From assembly GCF_003063265.1 (NCBI RefSeq), contig NZ_NERU01000001.1, positions 558,001 through 622,000 of the forward strand: a stretch of 64,000 bases of DNA, read 5' to 3'. The notes beneath the pieces are model-generated. The model was not told where the DNA came from. It did no database searches and saw only the letters and a list, made by a program, of their open reading frames with translations. The number at the start of each line of letters is the position of its first letter. Positions within the stretch are counted from its first letter, which is position 1. This stretch comes from Limnohabitans sp. WS1 (lineage in GTDB: Bacteria > Pseudomonadota > Gammaproteobacteria > Burkholderiales > Burkholderiaceae_C). Positions 36,144-45,049 of the stretch are shown piece by piece. A program made the translations under genes and the position numbers.

Positions 36144-38048
36144 ATGAACACCTCCCAGCACGCGCACATTGCCACCGTGGTCAGCGTGGCCACGCAGGGT
36201 GCCGCCTTGGCCGCGACGGGCCATGAACAGCTGATTCGCGACTCCTGGTTCCGTTGTGTGCACGAGCACCAGCTGGACCCCACCCGCATGCAAGAAGCCA
36301 TCATCTTGCCGCACGCCCGTTTGCGCGAACACCAAGACCAGATGGAGGCGTTTTTGCACATCGCCCGTCACGGGCTGGAGACGCTTTACTCCAAGGTGGC
36401 CGGGCTGGGTTATGTGGTGTTGCTGACCGATGCCAAGGGCGTGACGGTGGATTTTTTGGGTGATTTGGTGTTTGAGCCTAGCCTTCGCAAAGCCGGGCTG
36501 TACCTGGGGGCGGACTGGAGCGAGCAGCACGCGGGCACTTGCGGCGTGGGCACCTGCATCAGCACCGGGCAGGCACTCACGGTGCACCTGAACGACCATT
36601 TTGATGCCACACACATTCCTTTGACCTGCACCTCGGCACCCGTTTACGACAGCCGTGGCCAGCTCAGTGCGGTGCTGGATATTTCGCAGCTCAGCTCGGC
36701 CCAGCCCAAATCGAGCCAGCACCTGGCATTGCAGCTGGTGCAGATGTATGCACACGACATTGAGAACGCCGCTTTTTTGTACCGACATCGGCGCGACTGG
36801 ATTTTGCGCCTGTCCAGTGCGCCGCAGTTTCTGGATGTGCAACCCGAATACCTGCTGGCGTTGGATGTTCAGGGCCGTGTGGTGGGTCACAACCGACGCG
36901 CCCAACTCGGCCTCAGAGCCGACCCCGCGCAGCCCTTGCTGGGCACCCGCTTTGAGCGCCTGTTTGATTTGCCTTTTGCCGATCTGGGTCGTTATGTGCA
37001 AACGCGGCCATCGGATCAGCGTGCGGTCATGCATTCGGGGGGACGGCAATTGCTGTTTTTGTCAGCCACTCCACCGCCCAAGCTGCCCAACAGCCAGAGC
37101 CAGCGCGACACAGCGGTGCCCCCTGCTTTGGCGGCCCTCTCGGCGGGTGATCCCCCTTTGGAGCGACAAATCGAGCGCGTGGCCCGCTTGGTCAATTCGC
37201 CCATCAGTTTGTTGATCACCGGTGAAACCGGCTCGGGCAAGGAGTACTTTGCCAAGGCGGTGCACGCCAGCAGCGAACGCCGGCAGCAGCCCTTTGTGGC
37301 GGTCAATTGCGCTGCCATTCCTGAAGCCCTGATCGAGAGCGAGCTGTTCGGGCATTTGCCCGGCAGCTTCTCGGGCGCTTCCTCCAAAGGCAAACGGGGA
37401 CTGATTCCCGAAGCCGATGGGGGCACCTTGTTTCTGGACGAAATCGGGGACATGCCGCTGGGCTTGCAGGCCCGGCTGTTGCGTGTGTTGTCCGAGCGAG
37501 AGGTCTTGCCGGTGGGGGCCACACGGGCCGTGCCGGTCAATGTGCGGGTGATCGCCGCCACCCACGCGCCGCTGGAGACCTGGGTGCGGGCCGGGCGTTT
37601 TCGGGACGACCTGTATTACCGCTTGAACGGGGCGCACATCATGCTGCCGCCCTTGCGCGAGCGATCCGATCTGAGCGCCATGATCGACCGTCTGCTGCCA
37701 GGGCGCACGCTGGCCCTCGAAGCCCGGCAGTGCCTGTTGCAGCACCGCTGGCCAGGCAACCTGCGTGAACTGCGCAATGTGCTCGATTACGCCTGCAGCA
37801 TGTGCCAGCAGGGCCCCATAGGCCTGGACGATTTGCCCGAACTGCTGGGCAGCCACGAGATCCGGCAAGCTTACCCCGACACCCCAAACGAGCTGGCCCC
37901 CAGCGGGGATGCCAGCTTGTTGCAAGCACTTCGCTTGTCGCAATGGAACGTGAGCGCCGTCGCCCGCAGCCTGAACGTCTCGCGCATGACGCTGTACCGC
38001 CGCATGAAGCGGGCGGGCATCGTGGCCCCACATCGACAGGCGGGGTGA
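36144..38048 (+). CDS. Sigma-54-dependent activator, AcoR-like (GAF-AAA+-Fis)
   Basis: 634 residues. The N-terminal sensory half has a GAF-like domain (about 60-200) with GTCGVGTCIS and IPLTCTSAPVYDSRGQL. The AAA+ domain has Walker A GETGSGKE (360-367) and Walker B GGTLFLDE (426-433). The sigma-54-contacting loop reads GSFSGA (407-412) in place of the consensus GAFTGA. The C-terminal Fis-type helix-turn-helix is NVSAVARSLNVSRMTLYRRM. The Met at 36144 is used; the frame opens at 36078. The monooxygenase gene downstream carries a matching palindrome and a -24/-12 promoter, so this is very likely its activator. Confidence 0.94.
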   Translation: MNTSQHAHIATVVSVATQGAALAATGHEQLIRDSWFRCVHEHQLDPTRMQEAIILPHARLREHQDQMEAFLHIARHGLETLYSKVAGLGYVVLLTDAKGVTVDFLGDLVFEPSLRKAGLYLGADWSEQHAGTCGVGTCISTGQALTVHLNDHFDATHIPLTCTSAPVYDSRGQLSAVLDISQLSSAQPKSSQHLALQLVQMYAHDIENAAFLYRHRRDWILRLSSAPQFLDVQPEYLLALDVQGRVVGHNRRAQLGLRADPAQPLLGTRFERLFDLPFADLGRYVQTRPSDQRAVMHSGGRQLLFLSATPPPKLPNSQSQRDTAVPPALAALSAGDPPLERQIERVARLVNSPISLLITGETGSGKEYFAKAVHASSERRQQPFVAVNCAAIPEALIESELFGHLPGSFSGASSKGKRGLIPEADGGTLFLDEIGDMPLGLQARLLRVLSEREVLPVGATRAVPVNVRVIAATHAPLETWVRAGRFRDDLYYRLNGAHIMLPPLRERSDLSAMIDRLLPGRTLALEARQCLLQHRWPGNLRELRNVLDYACSMCQQGPIGLDDLPELLGSHEIRQAYPDTPNELAPSGDASLLQALRLSQWNVSAVARSLNVSRMTLYRRMKRAGIVAPHRQAG

Positions 38049-38054
38049 GTGCAG

Positions 38055-38074
38055 CCTGTGACACCTGTCACAGG
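38055..38074. promoter_or_regulatory. Palindromic activator site (UAS) upstream of the FMO gene
   Basis: CCTGTGACACCTGTCACAGG, perfect 9-bp arms with a 2-base centre, just after the activator stop codon. Further GTGACAGG and CTGTGACA half-sites follow at 38082-38105. The position about 100 bp before the -24/-12 promoter fits an enhancer for a sigma-54 activator. Confidence 0.75.
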
Positions 38075-38171
38075 TTCTGGCGTGACAGGTGATGCGCTGT
38101 GACATCCGGGTAGACCCCGGGTCATTTTTGATTTCTTGTGGTCTGACAAGGACTTGCAAGTGGCGACCGAT

Positions 38172-38188
38172 CTGGCACGGCACTTGAT
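38172..38188 (+). promoter_or_regulatory. Candidate sigma-54 (-24/-12) promoter of the FMO gene
   Basis: CTGGCACGGCACTTGAT matches the consensus TGGCACG-N4-TTGCW at the -24 element and spacing, but the -12 element is TTGAT instead of TTGCA/T. It lies 53 bp before the monooxygenase ATG. Confidence 0.55.
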
Positions 38189-38240
38189 TGTTCCCCTGCA
38201 CCGCACCATGTCGAGTGCGGCACTACCAGGAGAGAAACCC

Positions 38241-40049
38241 ATGAGTGACAAGACCCCCTCGCAGAGGGCGCAAGATTGGCTATCGGGCTTTGAGAATGCC
38301 CTGAGCCAAGGCCAGACGGCACAAGCCACGGCCCTGTTTGACACCGACTGCTACTGGCGGGATCTGGTGTCGTTCACCTGGAACATTTGCACCCAGGAAG
38401 GTCAAAGTGCCATCGAGGCCATGCTGCAAGCGCGGCTGGCCGATGTGCAGCCCTCGAACTTTGCACTCGAAGGCGAGGCCACCGAGGCCGATGGCGTGGT
38501 CGATGCCTGGTTCACATTTGAAACCGGTGTCTCGCGCGGGCGTGGTCACCTGCGGCTCAAGGCCACGGCCCAAGGCGATAAGGCTTGGACGCTCTTGACC
38601 ACCATGACCGAGCTCAAAGGCTTTGAGGAAAAAAAGGGCAGCCGCCGCGTCAAGGGGGCCGAACACGGGGCGCAAGTGGGCCGCAAAAGCTGGCTGGAGC
38701 GACGCCAGGATGAAGAGGCCCGCTTGGGCTACGACGAGCAGCCGCATGTGCTGATCGTCGGGGGCGGGCAGGGGGGCATCATGCTGGCGGCCCGGCTGCG
38801 GCGTCTGGGTGTGCCGACCATCGTGGTCGAGCGCAATGAAAAAGCCGGTGACAGCTGGCGCAAGCGCTACAAAACCCTGTGCCTGCACGACCCGGTTTGG
38901 TACGACCACCTGCCCTACATGCCTTTCCCCGACGACTGGCCGGTGTTTGCCCCCAAGGACAAGGTGGGTGACTGGCTGGAGATGTACACCAAGGTCATGG
39001 AGATCAACTACTGGGGATCGACCACCGCCAAAAAGGCCACATTCAACGAAGCCAAGGGTGAGTGGGAAGTCGTGGTGGACCGGGCTGGCCAAGAGGTGGT
39101 GTTGCGCCCCAAAGAGCTGGTGTTTGCGCTGGGCGTGTCGGGTTATGCCAACGTGCCCAAGATTGCGGGCGCTGACAGCTTTTTGGGCGACCAGCACCAT
39201 TCCAGCAAGCACCCTGGCCCCGAGGCCTACAAAGGCAAAAAAGCGGTGGTGTTGGGCTCCAACAATTCGGCGCACGACATCTGCGCGGCCCTGTGGGAAA
39301 ACGGGGCCGATGTGACCATGGTGCAGCGCAGCAGCACACACATTGCGCCTTCGGAGTCGCTCATGGAGCTGGCGCTGGGTGGGCTCTACAGCGAAGAGGC
39401 GGTGCAAAGCGGCATTGACCACCACAAGGCCGATTTGGTGTTCGCCAGCGTGCCCTATCAGATCATGCACACCTTCCACATTCCGGTGTATGACGAGATG
39501 AAAAAGCGCGATGCCGACCTGTATGGTCGGCTGGAGAAGGCGGGCTTCATGCTGGACTTTGGCGACGATGGCTCGGGCCTGTTCATGAAGTACCTGCGCC
39601 GGGGCTCGGGTTATTACATCGATGTGGGTGCGAGCGAGCTGGTGGCCAACGGCAGTGTCAAACTCAAAAGCCACAACAACATCGAGCGCATCAACCCCAA
39701 GAGCGTGACCCTGACCGATGGCACCGAGCTGGAGGCCGATTTGCTGGTGTACGCCACGGGTTATGGCTCGATGAACCACTGGCTGGCCGACCTGATCTCA
39801 CCCGAAGTGGCTGACCGTGTGGGCAAGGTCTGGGGCTTGGGTTCGGGCACCACCAAAGACCCTGGCCCTTGGGAAGGCGAGCTGCGCAACATGTGGAAAC
39901 CCACACAACAAAAACAGCTGTGGATCCATGGCGGCAACCTGCACCAAAGCCGCCATTACTCACAGTTCCTGTCGCTGCAACTGAAGGCGCGTTACGAAGG
40001 CCTGGACACGCCGGTGTACAAGCCTGCGCCTGTGCATCACTTGCGCTGA
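38241..40049 (+). CDS. NTF2-like/flavin-containing monooxygenase fusion
   Basis: 602 residues. An N-terminal SnoaL/NTF2-like domain (about 8-125) is fused to a class B flavoprotein monooxygenase. The FAD motif is VLIVGGGQGG (170-179). The FMO/BVMO-type fingerprint appears as SFLGDQHHSSKHP. The NADPH-binding motif is VVLGSNNSAHD, and ATGY occurs near the C-terminus. It would insert oxygen into a carbonyl, nitrogen or sulfur substrate with NADPH. An AGGAGA ribosome site precedes the ATG at 38241. Downstream of an AcoR-like activator with a sigma-54 promoter, it is probably substrate-induced. Substrate unknown. Confidence 0.92.
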   Translation: MSDKTPSQRAQDWLSGFENALSQGQTAQATALFDTDCYWRDLVSFTWNICTQEGQSAIEAMLQARLADVQPSNFALEGEATEADGVVDAWFTFETGVSRGRGHLRLKATAQGDKAWTLLTTMTELKGFEEKKGSRRVKGAEHGAQVGRKSWLERRQDEEARLGYDEQPHVLIVGGGQGGIMLAARLRRLGVPTIVVERNEKAGDSWRKRYKTLCLHDPVWYDHLPYMPFPDDWPVFAPKDKVGDWLEMYTKVMEINYWGSTTAKKATFNEAKGEWEVVVDRAGQEVVLRPKELVFALGVSGYANVPKIAGADSFLGDQHHSSKHPGPEAYKGKKAVVLGSNNSAHDICAALWENGADVTMVQRSSTHIAPSESLMELALGGLYSEEAVQSGIDHHKADLVFASVPYQIMHTFHIPVYDEMKKRDADLYGRLEKAGFMLDFGDDGSGLFMKYLRRGSGYYIDVGASELVANGSVKLKSHNNIERINPKSVTLTDGTELEADLLVYATGYGSMNHWLADLISPEVADRVGKVWGLGSGTTKDPGPWEGELRNMWKPTQQKQLWIHGGNLHQSRHYSQFLSLQLKARYEGLDTPVYKPAPVHHLR

Positions 40050-40082
40050 AACGGGCGCTGCAACGCGCGCTGATGCTGCGCT

Positions 40083-40133
40083 GATCGGCACCACTGCCTG
40101 CACGTTGTCCGGTGTGCAGGTGGGGTGCCGATC
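40083..40133. terminator. Hairpin between convergent FMO and amidase genes
   Basis: Arms GATCGGCACC (40083-40092) and GGTGCCGATC (40124-40133), with further pairing of TGCCTGCAC and GTGCAGG inside, followed by CCTTTTCTC. It is positioned to end the plus-strand FMO transcript. Confidence 0.7.
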
Positions 40134-40140
40134 CCTTTTC

Positions 40141-41553
40141 TCAGCCCCGGCCCCTCAAATAAGCGAGCGCCGAAAACTGCGCGGCTTGCTCGATCACCTC
40201 GCCAGCCGCCAACATGCGGTCTTCGCGGAACTTGGTGCTGACGATTTGCACGCCCACGGGCAAGCCGTTCACCACCCCGGTGGGCACCGACAGGCCGGGC
40301 AAGCCCAGTGTGGCGGTGCTCAGCAAGGGCGCTTGCGCCAGCAGGATTTGAGCGGTGCGTTCGGCCGAGCGCTGGTCGTCGTCGATGGGGAATTGCCGCT
40401 CCCAGGAGTTGGGCATGAGCAGCACCGGGTACCGCTCCAAAAACACCGCCCAGTCGCGGGCGATGTTGAAGCGCCGGGTCATGGCTTCCAGATATTGATC
40501 GCGGTCCCACACGGGGTTGATGGCCATGTAGTGGCTGAGCGCCTTGCGCAACGCATCGTCGCCATGTTCGCGCATGAAAGGCTCACCGCCTCGGCGCATG
40601 TCGTTCATGACCATGTGGAACTGCATGGCCGAGACCTCGGCAAAGTGCGGGGGCTCGACCTCTTCAACCGTGTAGCCAGCCGCTTCCAACCAGCGGGCGG
40701 CCTGGTCCACCGCTGCGCTCACAGTCGGGTCAACGGCCGAATGCGCCCAGTTGCGAAACACCGCCACGCGGCATGGCTGCTGGGCATCGGCAAATTCCAG
40801 TGGGGCGGGTACCCATTGTGGGTCCAGCGGTGTGCCTTGCGCCATGACCTGCAGCGCCAGCCGTGCATCGGCCACCGTGCGGGTCAGTGGCCCTTGCACC
40901 GACATTTGCTGGTTGCTGATGATGCGGTTGGGGGCGCTGGCCTTGTAAGACGGCACCCGGCCCACGGTGGTGCGCAAGCCCACCACACCACAGGCCCAGG
41001 CCGGATAGCGGATCGAGCCGCCGTAGTCGTTGCCGTGCGCGATCGCGCCCATGCCCAAAGCGGTGGCCACGGCTGCACCGCCGCTGGAGCCACCGGGTGT
41101 GACGCCCGCGTCAAACGGGTTGAGTGTGCGGCCATGCAGGTCGTTGTCGGTGAACCAGCGCAGCGAAAACGCGGGCGCGTTGTTGCGGCCCACCACAATG
41201 GCCCCCGCCTCGCGCAGGGACTGGACCAGCGGCGAGTCGCTGCTGGCGATGTTGTCTTTGAAGTCATGCACACCTTCGTCGGTGGCCTCGCCCTGCACGT
41301 CGATGTTGATCTTGATGGTGACCGGCACACCGTGCAACGGCCCCATAACATCGCCCCGGGTTTGTGCGGCGTCGGCCGCATCGGCGGCTTGCAAAGCTTT
41401 GTCGGGCGAGACACTGGCCAGGGCGTTGACCTGTGGGTTGACCTCGGCAATGCGGGCCAACACGCTTTCGGTGGCGGCGCGTGCGGTGGTCTCGCGGCGG
41501 GCGATGCGAGCGGCCAGTTCGGTGGCGCTCAGTTGCCAAAGTGTGGTGGCCAT
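40141..41553 (-). CDS. Amidase, amidase-signature family
   Basis: 470 residues. It hydrolyses an amide using the Ser-cisSer-Lys triad: Lys in HGVPVTIKINID, the signature GGSSGGAAVATALGMGAIAH with its Ser, and the nucleophile region NDYGGSIRYPA. Normal length for the family. It is the third gene of a minus-strand cluster, TctC receptor, M20 amidohydrolase, amidase, with a 5-bp gap from the M20 gene. The cluster suggests uptake and hydrolysis of an N-acylated or amide compound. The substrate is not defined. Confidence 0.93.
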   Translation of the reverse strand: MATTLWQLSATELAARIARRETTARAATESVLARIAEVNPQVNALASVSPDKALQAADAADAAQTRGDVMGPLHGVPVTIKINIDVQGEATDEGVHDFKDNIASSDSPLVQSLREAGAIVVGRNNAPAFSLRWFTDNDLHGRTLNPFDAGVTPGGSSGGAAVATALGMGAIAHGNDYGGSIRYPAWACGVVGLRTTVGRVPSYKASAPNRIISNQQMSVQGPLTRTVADARLALQVMAQGTPLDPQWVPAPLEFADAQQPCRVAVFRNWAHSAVDPTVSAAVDQAARWLEAAGYTVEEVEPPHFAEVSAMQFHMVMNDMRRGGEPFMREHGDDALRKALSHYMAINPVWDRDQYLEAMTRRFNIARDWAVFLERYPVLLMPNSWERQFPIDDDQRSAERTAQILLAQAPLLSTATLGLPGLSVPTGVVNGLPVGVQIVSTKFREDRMLAAGEVIEQAAQFSALAYLRGRG

Positions 41554-41558
41554 GGTGT

Positions 41559-42749
41559 TCAGTCTTTCAAATAGCGTTGTGTGAGCAAGGCCCAGAAGGC
41601 AGCGCCCACGGGCAAGATGTCGTCGTTGAAGTCGTAACCCGGGTTGTGCACCATGCAGGCGTGGGCGACTGCGCTGTCACCCGTGCCCTCGCCCGCACCG
41701 TTGCCGATCATGAAATAACTGCCCGGGCAGTGCTCCAGCATGAAGGCAAAGTCTTCACTGCCCGTGAGCGGGCGGCCTTGGCGCGTGACGCGTTCTGCCC
41801 CCAGCAGCTCGGTACCCACCTGGCGGGCCAACTCGGTCTCTGCGGGCGTGTTCACCAGCACGGGGTAGTCGCGCTTGTAGTCGATGTGCGCTTGCACACC
41901 CAGGCTTTGGGCTTGCGCCGTGACCAGACTGGTGATTCGTTCTTGCAGCAGGTTGCGCACTTCGCGGTCGAGCGAGCGCACGCTCAGCTCCAGCCGGGCG
42001 CTGGCAGGAATCACGTTGTTGGCCTTGCCCGCCACCAGCGAACCCACGGTGATCACGGCGGTGTGCTGCGGGTCCACATTGCGCGAGACGATGGTTTGCA
42101 GCGTCATGACAATGGCCGCTGCCGCCACGATCGGGTCTTGTGCGCGGTGCGGCATGGCCCCGTGCCCGCCCACGCCCGTGAGGGTGATGGTCACGTCGTC
42201 GCTCGACGCCATGGCCGGGCCATCGATGAAGACCAGCTGCCCCGCAGGCACGCCGGGCATGTTGTGCGCGGCAAAAATGGCATCGCATGGAAAGCGCTCA
42301 AACAGGCCTTCTTCGATCATGATCTTCGCGCCGCCCGGGTGCTCTTCGGCGGGTTGAAAAATCAGGTTCAGCGTGCCCGAAAACTCGACCTCTTGGGCAA
42401 TGTATTGCGCCGCCGCCATCAGCATGGCGCTGTGCCCATCGTGGCCACAGGCGTGCATCACGCCCGCGTGCACGCTGCAGTGCGCCAAGTCATTGGCCTC
42501 GTGAATGGGCAGCGCGTCCATGTCGGCCCGCAAGCCCAGGCGTTTGTGGCCGCTGCCGCGCTGCAACTGAGCCACCAGCCCGGTGGTCGCCAGGCCCCGC
42601 GTGACGCTGTAGCCCCAGCTTTGCAACTGCTCGGCCAACAGCTCAGACGTGCGGAACTCTTTCAGGCCCAGTTCGGGGTGGCGGTGCAAATCGCGGCGCA
42701 GCGCCACAAAAGGGGCCGCACGCTGTTGCAGGGCGTGCAACACGCTCAT
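41559..42749 (-). CDS. M20D-family amidohydrolase (hippurate hydrolase-like)
   Basis: 396 residues. Metal-dependent deacylase of the M20D group. The first metal ligands lie in MHACGHDGHSAML and the catalytic Glu in QPAEEHPGGAKIMIEEGLF. GLVAQLQRG and LRADMDALPI are typical of the family, as is the SEDFAFML ending. It overlaps the TctC gene stop by 4 bp (ATGA), so the two are translated together. It would release an acid from an N-acyl amino acid or similar. Specific substrate unknown. Confidence 0.94.
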   Translation of the reverse strand: MSVLHALQQRAAPFVALRRDLHRHPELGLKEFRTSELLAEQLQSWGYSVTRGLATTGLVAQLQRGSGHKRLGLRADMDALPIHEANDLAHCSVHAGVMHACGHDGHSAMLMAAAQYIAQEVEFSGTLNLIFQPAEEHPGGAKIMIEEGLFERFPCDAIFAAHNMPGVPAGQLVFIDGPAMASSDDVTITLTGVGGHGAMPHRAQDPIVAAAAIVMTLQTIVSRNVDPQHTAVITVGSLVAGKANNVIPASARLELSVRSLDREVRNLLQERITSLVTAQAQSLGVQAHIDYKRDYPVLVNTPAETELARQVGTELLGAERVTRQGRPLTGSEDFAFMLEHCPGSYFMIGNGAGEGTGDSAVAHACMVHNPGYDFNDDILPVGAAFWALLTQRYLKD

Positions 42750-43732
42750 TGGGCTTCGAGCTTGATCGATTTGGCGATGCCCTGGTACAGCTTGACCTCA
42801 TCGGCATAGACCTGATCGGTCTGGTCCAGACGCAAAGCTTCACCCACTTCCTGGCCCATGGCGGTCATGGTGTTGCGGAAATCGGCGTCGAACATGACCT
42901 TGGTCAGCGCCCGGTGCAAGGCTTCGACGACGGGCTCAGGCGTGCCTTTTTTCACGTAGTAGCCACTGCCAATCGTGTAGTGAAAACCTTTGAGCTCTTT
43001 GGCTTGGTCCACCGAGGGCACCTCCGGAATCAGGCGCTGCGGCTGGGGTGACAAGGCGGCAATGAATTTGATCTTGCCTTCTTTGGCCATGTGAACATGA
43101 GGTGCGCCGTAAGGGGTGATGAACAGTTCAATCTGGCCACCCATCAAATCCTGCGTGATGGGGCCACCACCTTTGTAGGGCACATGCAGCATTTCAGCGC
43201 CGATCTTCTTGGCCATTTCTTCGCCCAGCAAATGGTAGAAGCTGCCGATGCCCACGCTGGCGTAATTGACCGGTTTGCCCGCTTTGGCGCGTTTGACGAT
43301 CTCGGCCACCATCTCTTGCGGGGTGTTGCCCGGGAAGTTCTTGCTGGCGACGATGGCCATGGGGGCCATGGCCATGCGCTGGATCAGGCGAAAGTCATCG
43401 GGCTTGTGCTTGACGGCCTTCATGGCCAAGGGGGCGAGGATGAGTTCGTTGGGCGAGCCTTGGAAAAGGTAGTAGCCGTCTGCGGGGGCGTTGAGCACTT
43501 TTTGCGCCGCAATAGCCCCACCCGCGCCGCCCAGGTTTTCGATGATGACGGGCTGCTTGAGCTCGGCCGCCAGGGGCACGTTGATCTTGCGCGCGATGAT
43601 GTCCGACAGGCCGCCTGCCGGGTAGGGCACCATCAGGTTGATGGGCTTGTTGGGGAAGTTTTGTGCCAGAGCGGGGGCGCTGGCCGCCATGGCCAGGCTC
43701 AGCAGCAGGCCCAGGGGTTTGAGCAGTTTCAT
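42746..43732 (-). CDS. Tripartite tricarboxylate-type receptor, TctC/Bug family
   Basis: 328 residues from the ATG at 43732, which follows GGAGA. The signal peptide is about 1-24, ending APALAQ. The mature part starts NFPNKPINLMVPYPAGGLSD, the Bug-family opening, with GSFYHLLGEEMAKKIG and VPYKGGGPITQDLMGGQ. It is a periplasmic binding protein. No TctA or TctB membrane partners are nearby, which is common for the many orphan Bug receptors of Comamonadaceae and Bordetella. It is first in a coupled operon with the M20 and amidase genes, so it probably binds their substrate. Confidence 0.93.
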   Translation of the reverse strand: MKLLKPLGLLLSLAMAASAPALAQNFPNKPINLMVPYPAGGLSDIIARKINVPLAAELKQPVIIENLGGAGGAIAAQKVLNAPADGYYLFQGSPNELILAPLAMKAVKHKPDDFRLIQRMAMAPMAIVASKNFPGNTPQEMVAEIVKRAKAGKPVNYASVGIGSFYHLLGEEMAKKIGAEMLHVPYKGGGPITQDLMGGQIELFITPYGAPHVHMAKEGKIKFIAALSPQPQRLIPEVPSVDQAKELKGFHYTIGSGYYVKKGTPEPVVEALHRALTKVMFDADFRNTMTAMGQEVGEALRLDQTDQVYADEVKLYQGIAKSIKLEAQ

Positions 43733-43809
43733 GCGGGTCTCCATCGTCAAAATGATGGCGCGATGCTAGACCTGACAGGGGACAACTGAAAGACTGTTAA
43801 TTATTTTCA

Positions 43810-43828
43810 TGACAACCCATGGTTGTCA
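43810..43828. promoter_or_regulatory. Palindrome in front of the LysR gene
   Basis: TGACAACCCATGGTTGTCA, perfect 8-bp arms with a 3-base centre, 20 bp before the LysR start and within the divergent region to the TctC gene. A natural operator for autoregulation. Confidence 0.55.
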
Positions 43829-43848
43829 CTGGATTAAACTGCCTGACC

Positions 43849-44751
43849 ATGAAACTGCACCAACTCCAGGCCTTGGTGGCCGCCGTCGAACACGGCAGCA
43901 TCCGCGCCGCCGCCCGCGAATTGCACCTGACGCAGGCGGCCCTGACCAAGTCTTTGCGCCAGCTGGAAGAAGACACGGGCGTGGCCTTGTTGATTCGCAA
44001 ATCACGGGGCATCGTGCTGACCGACGCGGGCCAGCGCCTGCACGCCCGCGCCCAGCTGGTGATGCGCCAAATGGCCTTGGCGCAAGACGAGTTGCAGCAG
44101 GCCCAGGGCGACCAAGAGGGCACGGTGCGTGTGGCGCTCACGCCTTACCTCATGCTCACGGTGTTGGGCGAGGCGTTTTTGTGGTTTCGCAAACGCTACC
44201 CACGCATCCAGCTGCGCTTGATTGAAGGCCTGGTGGCGCGGGTGTTGCCGGGTTTGCGTGACGGCACGGTGGACTTCGCCATCGTGGCCGACAGCGGCGA
44301 CGTGACGCCGCAAGAGTTTCAGTGCACCCGCTTGCAAAAAGACCAGCAAAAACTGGTGGTGCGGGCGGGGCACCCGGTGTTGCTGCAGCCCACTGCTGCC
44401 AAGCTGGCAGCGTTGGAGTGGGTCATGCCGGGGCCGTTTTCGCAAGGGCTGGACGAGGGGCTGCTGGCCATGTTTTCACAAGGGGGTGTGGCCCCGCCCA
44501 GCCAAATCACCCGCTGCGACGCCATGGCCGCCATGGCTTTGATCCGCCAATCGGACGCCATGAGCGTGATGCCCGCCCCCTTGCTGGCCCAACCCGAGGG
44601 ACATGGTTTGGTGGAGTTGTCATTGCGCAGCATGCGCCCACCGGACATCGAGCTGGTCTTGCTGTCCCCACCCGATGTGCCGCTGACCCCCGCAGCGGCT
44701 TATTTGGCGCGTTGCCTGACGGATGCCATCGCTGCGCGGGGCCCCACTTGA
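43849..44751 (+). CDS. LysR-family transcriptional regulator
   Basis: 300 residues. The N-terminal winged HTH (about 1-60) includes GSIRAAARELHLTQAALTKS and LRQLEEDTG. The C-terminal effector-binding domain spans about 90-295. It is divergent from the TctC-M20-amidase operon, with a 116-bp shared region bearing a palindrome, the usual layout for a LysR regulator of the neighbouring operon. The Met at 43849 is the family-consistent start (MKLHQLQALVAAVEHGS). Confidence 0.93.
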   Translation: MKLHQLQALVAAVEHGSIRAAARELHLTQAALTKSLRQLEEDTGVALLIRKSRGIVLTDAGQRLHARAQLVMRQMALAQDELQQAQGDQEGTVRVALTPYLMLTVLGEAFLWFRKRYPRIQLRLIEGLVARVLPGLRDGTVDFAIVADSGDVTPQEFQCTRLQKDQQKLVVRAGHPVLLQPTAAKLAALEWVMPGPFSQGLDEGLLAMFSQGGVAPPSQITRCDAMAAMALIRQSDAMSVMPAPLLAQPEGHGLVELSLRSMRPPDIELVLLSPPDVPLTPAAAYLARCLTDAIAARGPT

Positions 44752-45049
44752 CGACCCGCATGATCCCGCAGGACCGATGTCCCCGTTGCGATGCCTTGGC
44801 AAGCACGCCTTGTCTTTTGGAGGGTGGGGCTGCTGCAAGTGTAATTGCGGTGCATGAACTGCACCTTTGCATTATTTGTAAATGTATTTTTGAATAGGCA
44901 TCAAGGCTTGAGTATGAATAATGATGGGCCATTTATTGGCTTTGAAGAACTGACCCAAAGTTTCGAGCGCTTTACAAGGCCTTGCCTATAATCAATTCAC
45001 CACCTGTTTCAGGTCTGCATTCTTTTCATGTGCACCTTCATTTGAATTC
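44752..45049. other. AT-richer intergenic region before the GNAT gene
   Basis: About 300 bp without a gene, visibly richer in A and T from about 44860 on. A TATAAT hexamer at 44987-44992 could be the -10 of a promoter for the GNAT gene, but no good -35 is at the right distance. Nothing else was recognised. Confidence 0.4.

Noticed and set aside
36144..38048. AcoR-like activator as the regulator of the BMC operon
   Set aside because: It lies beyond a strong terminator and a convergent gene, and has a matching palindrome and promoter in front of the FMO gene instead. The CRP-family gene is the better candidate for the BMC operon.
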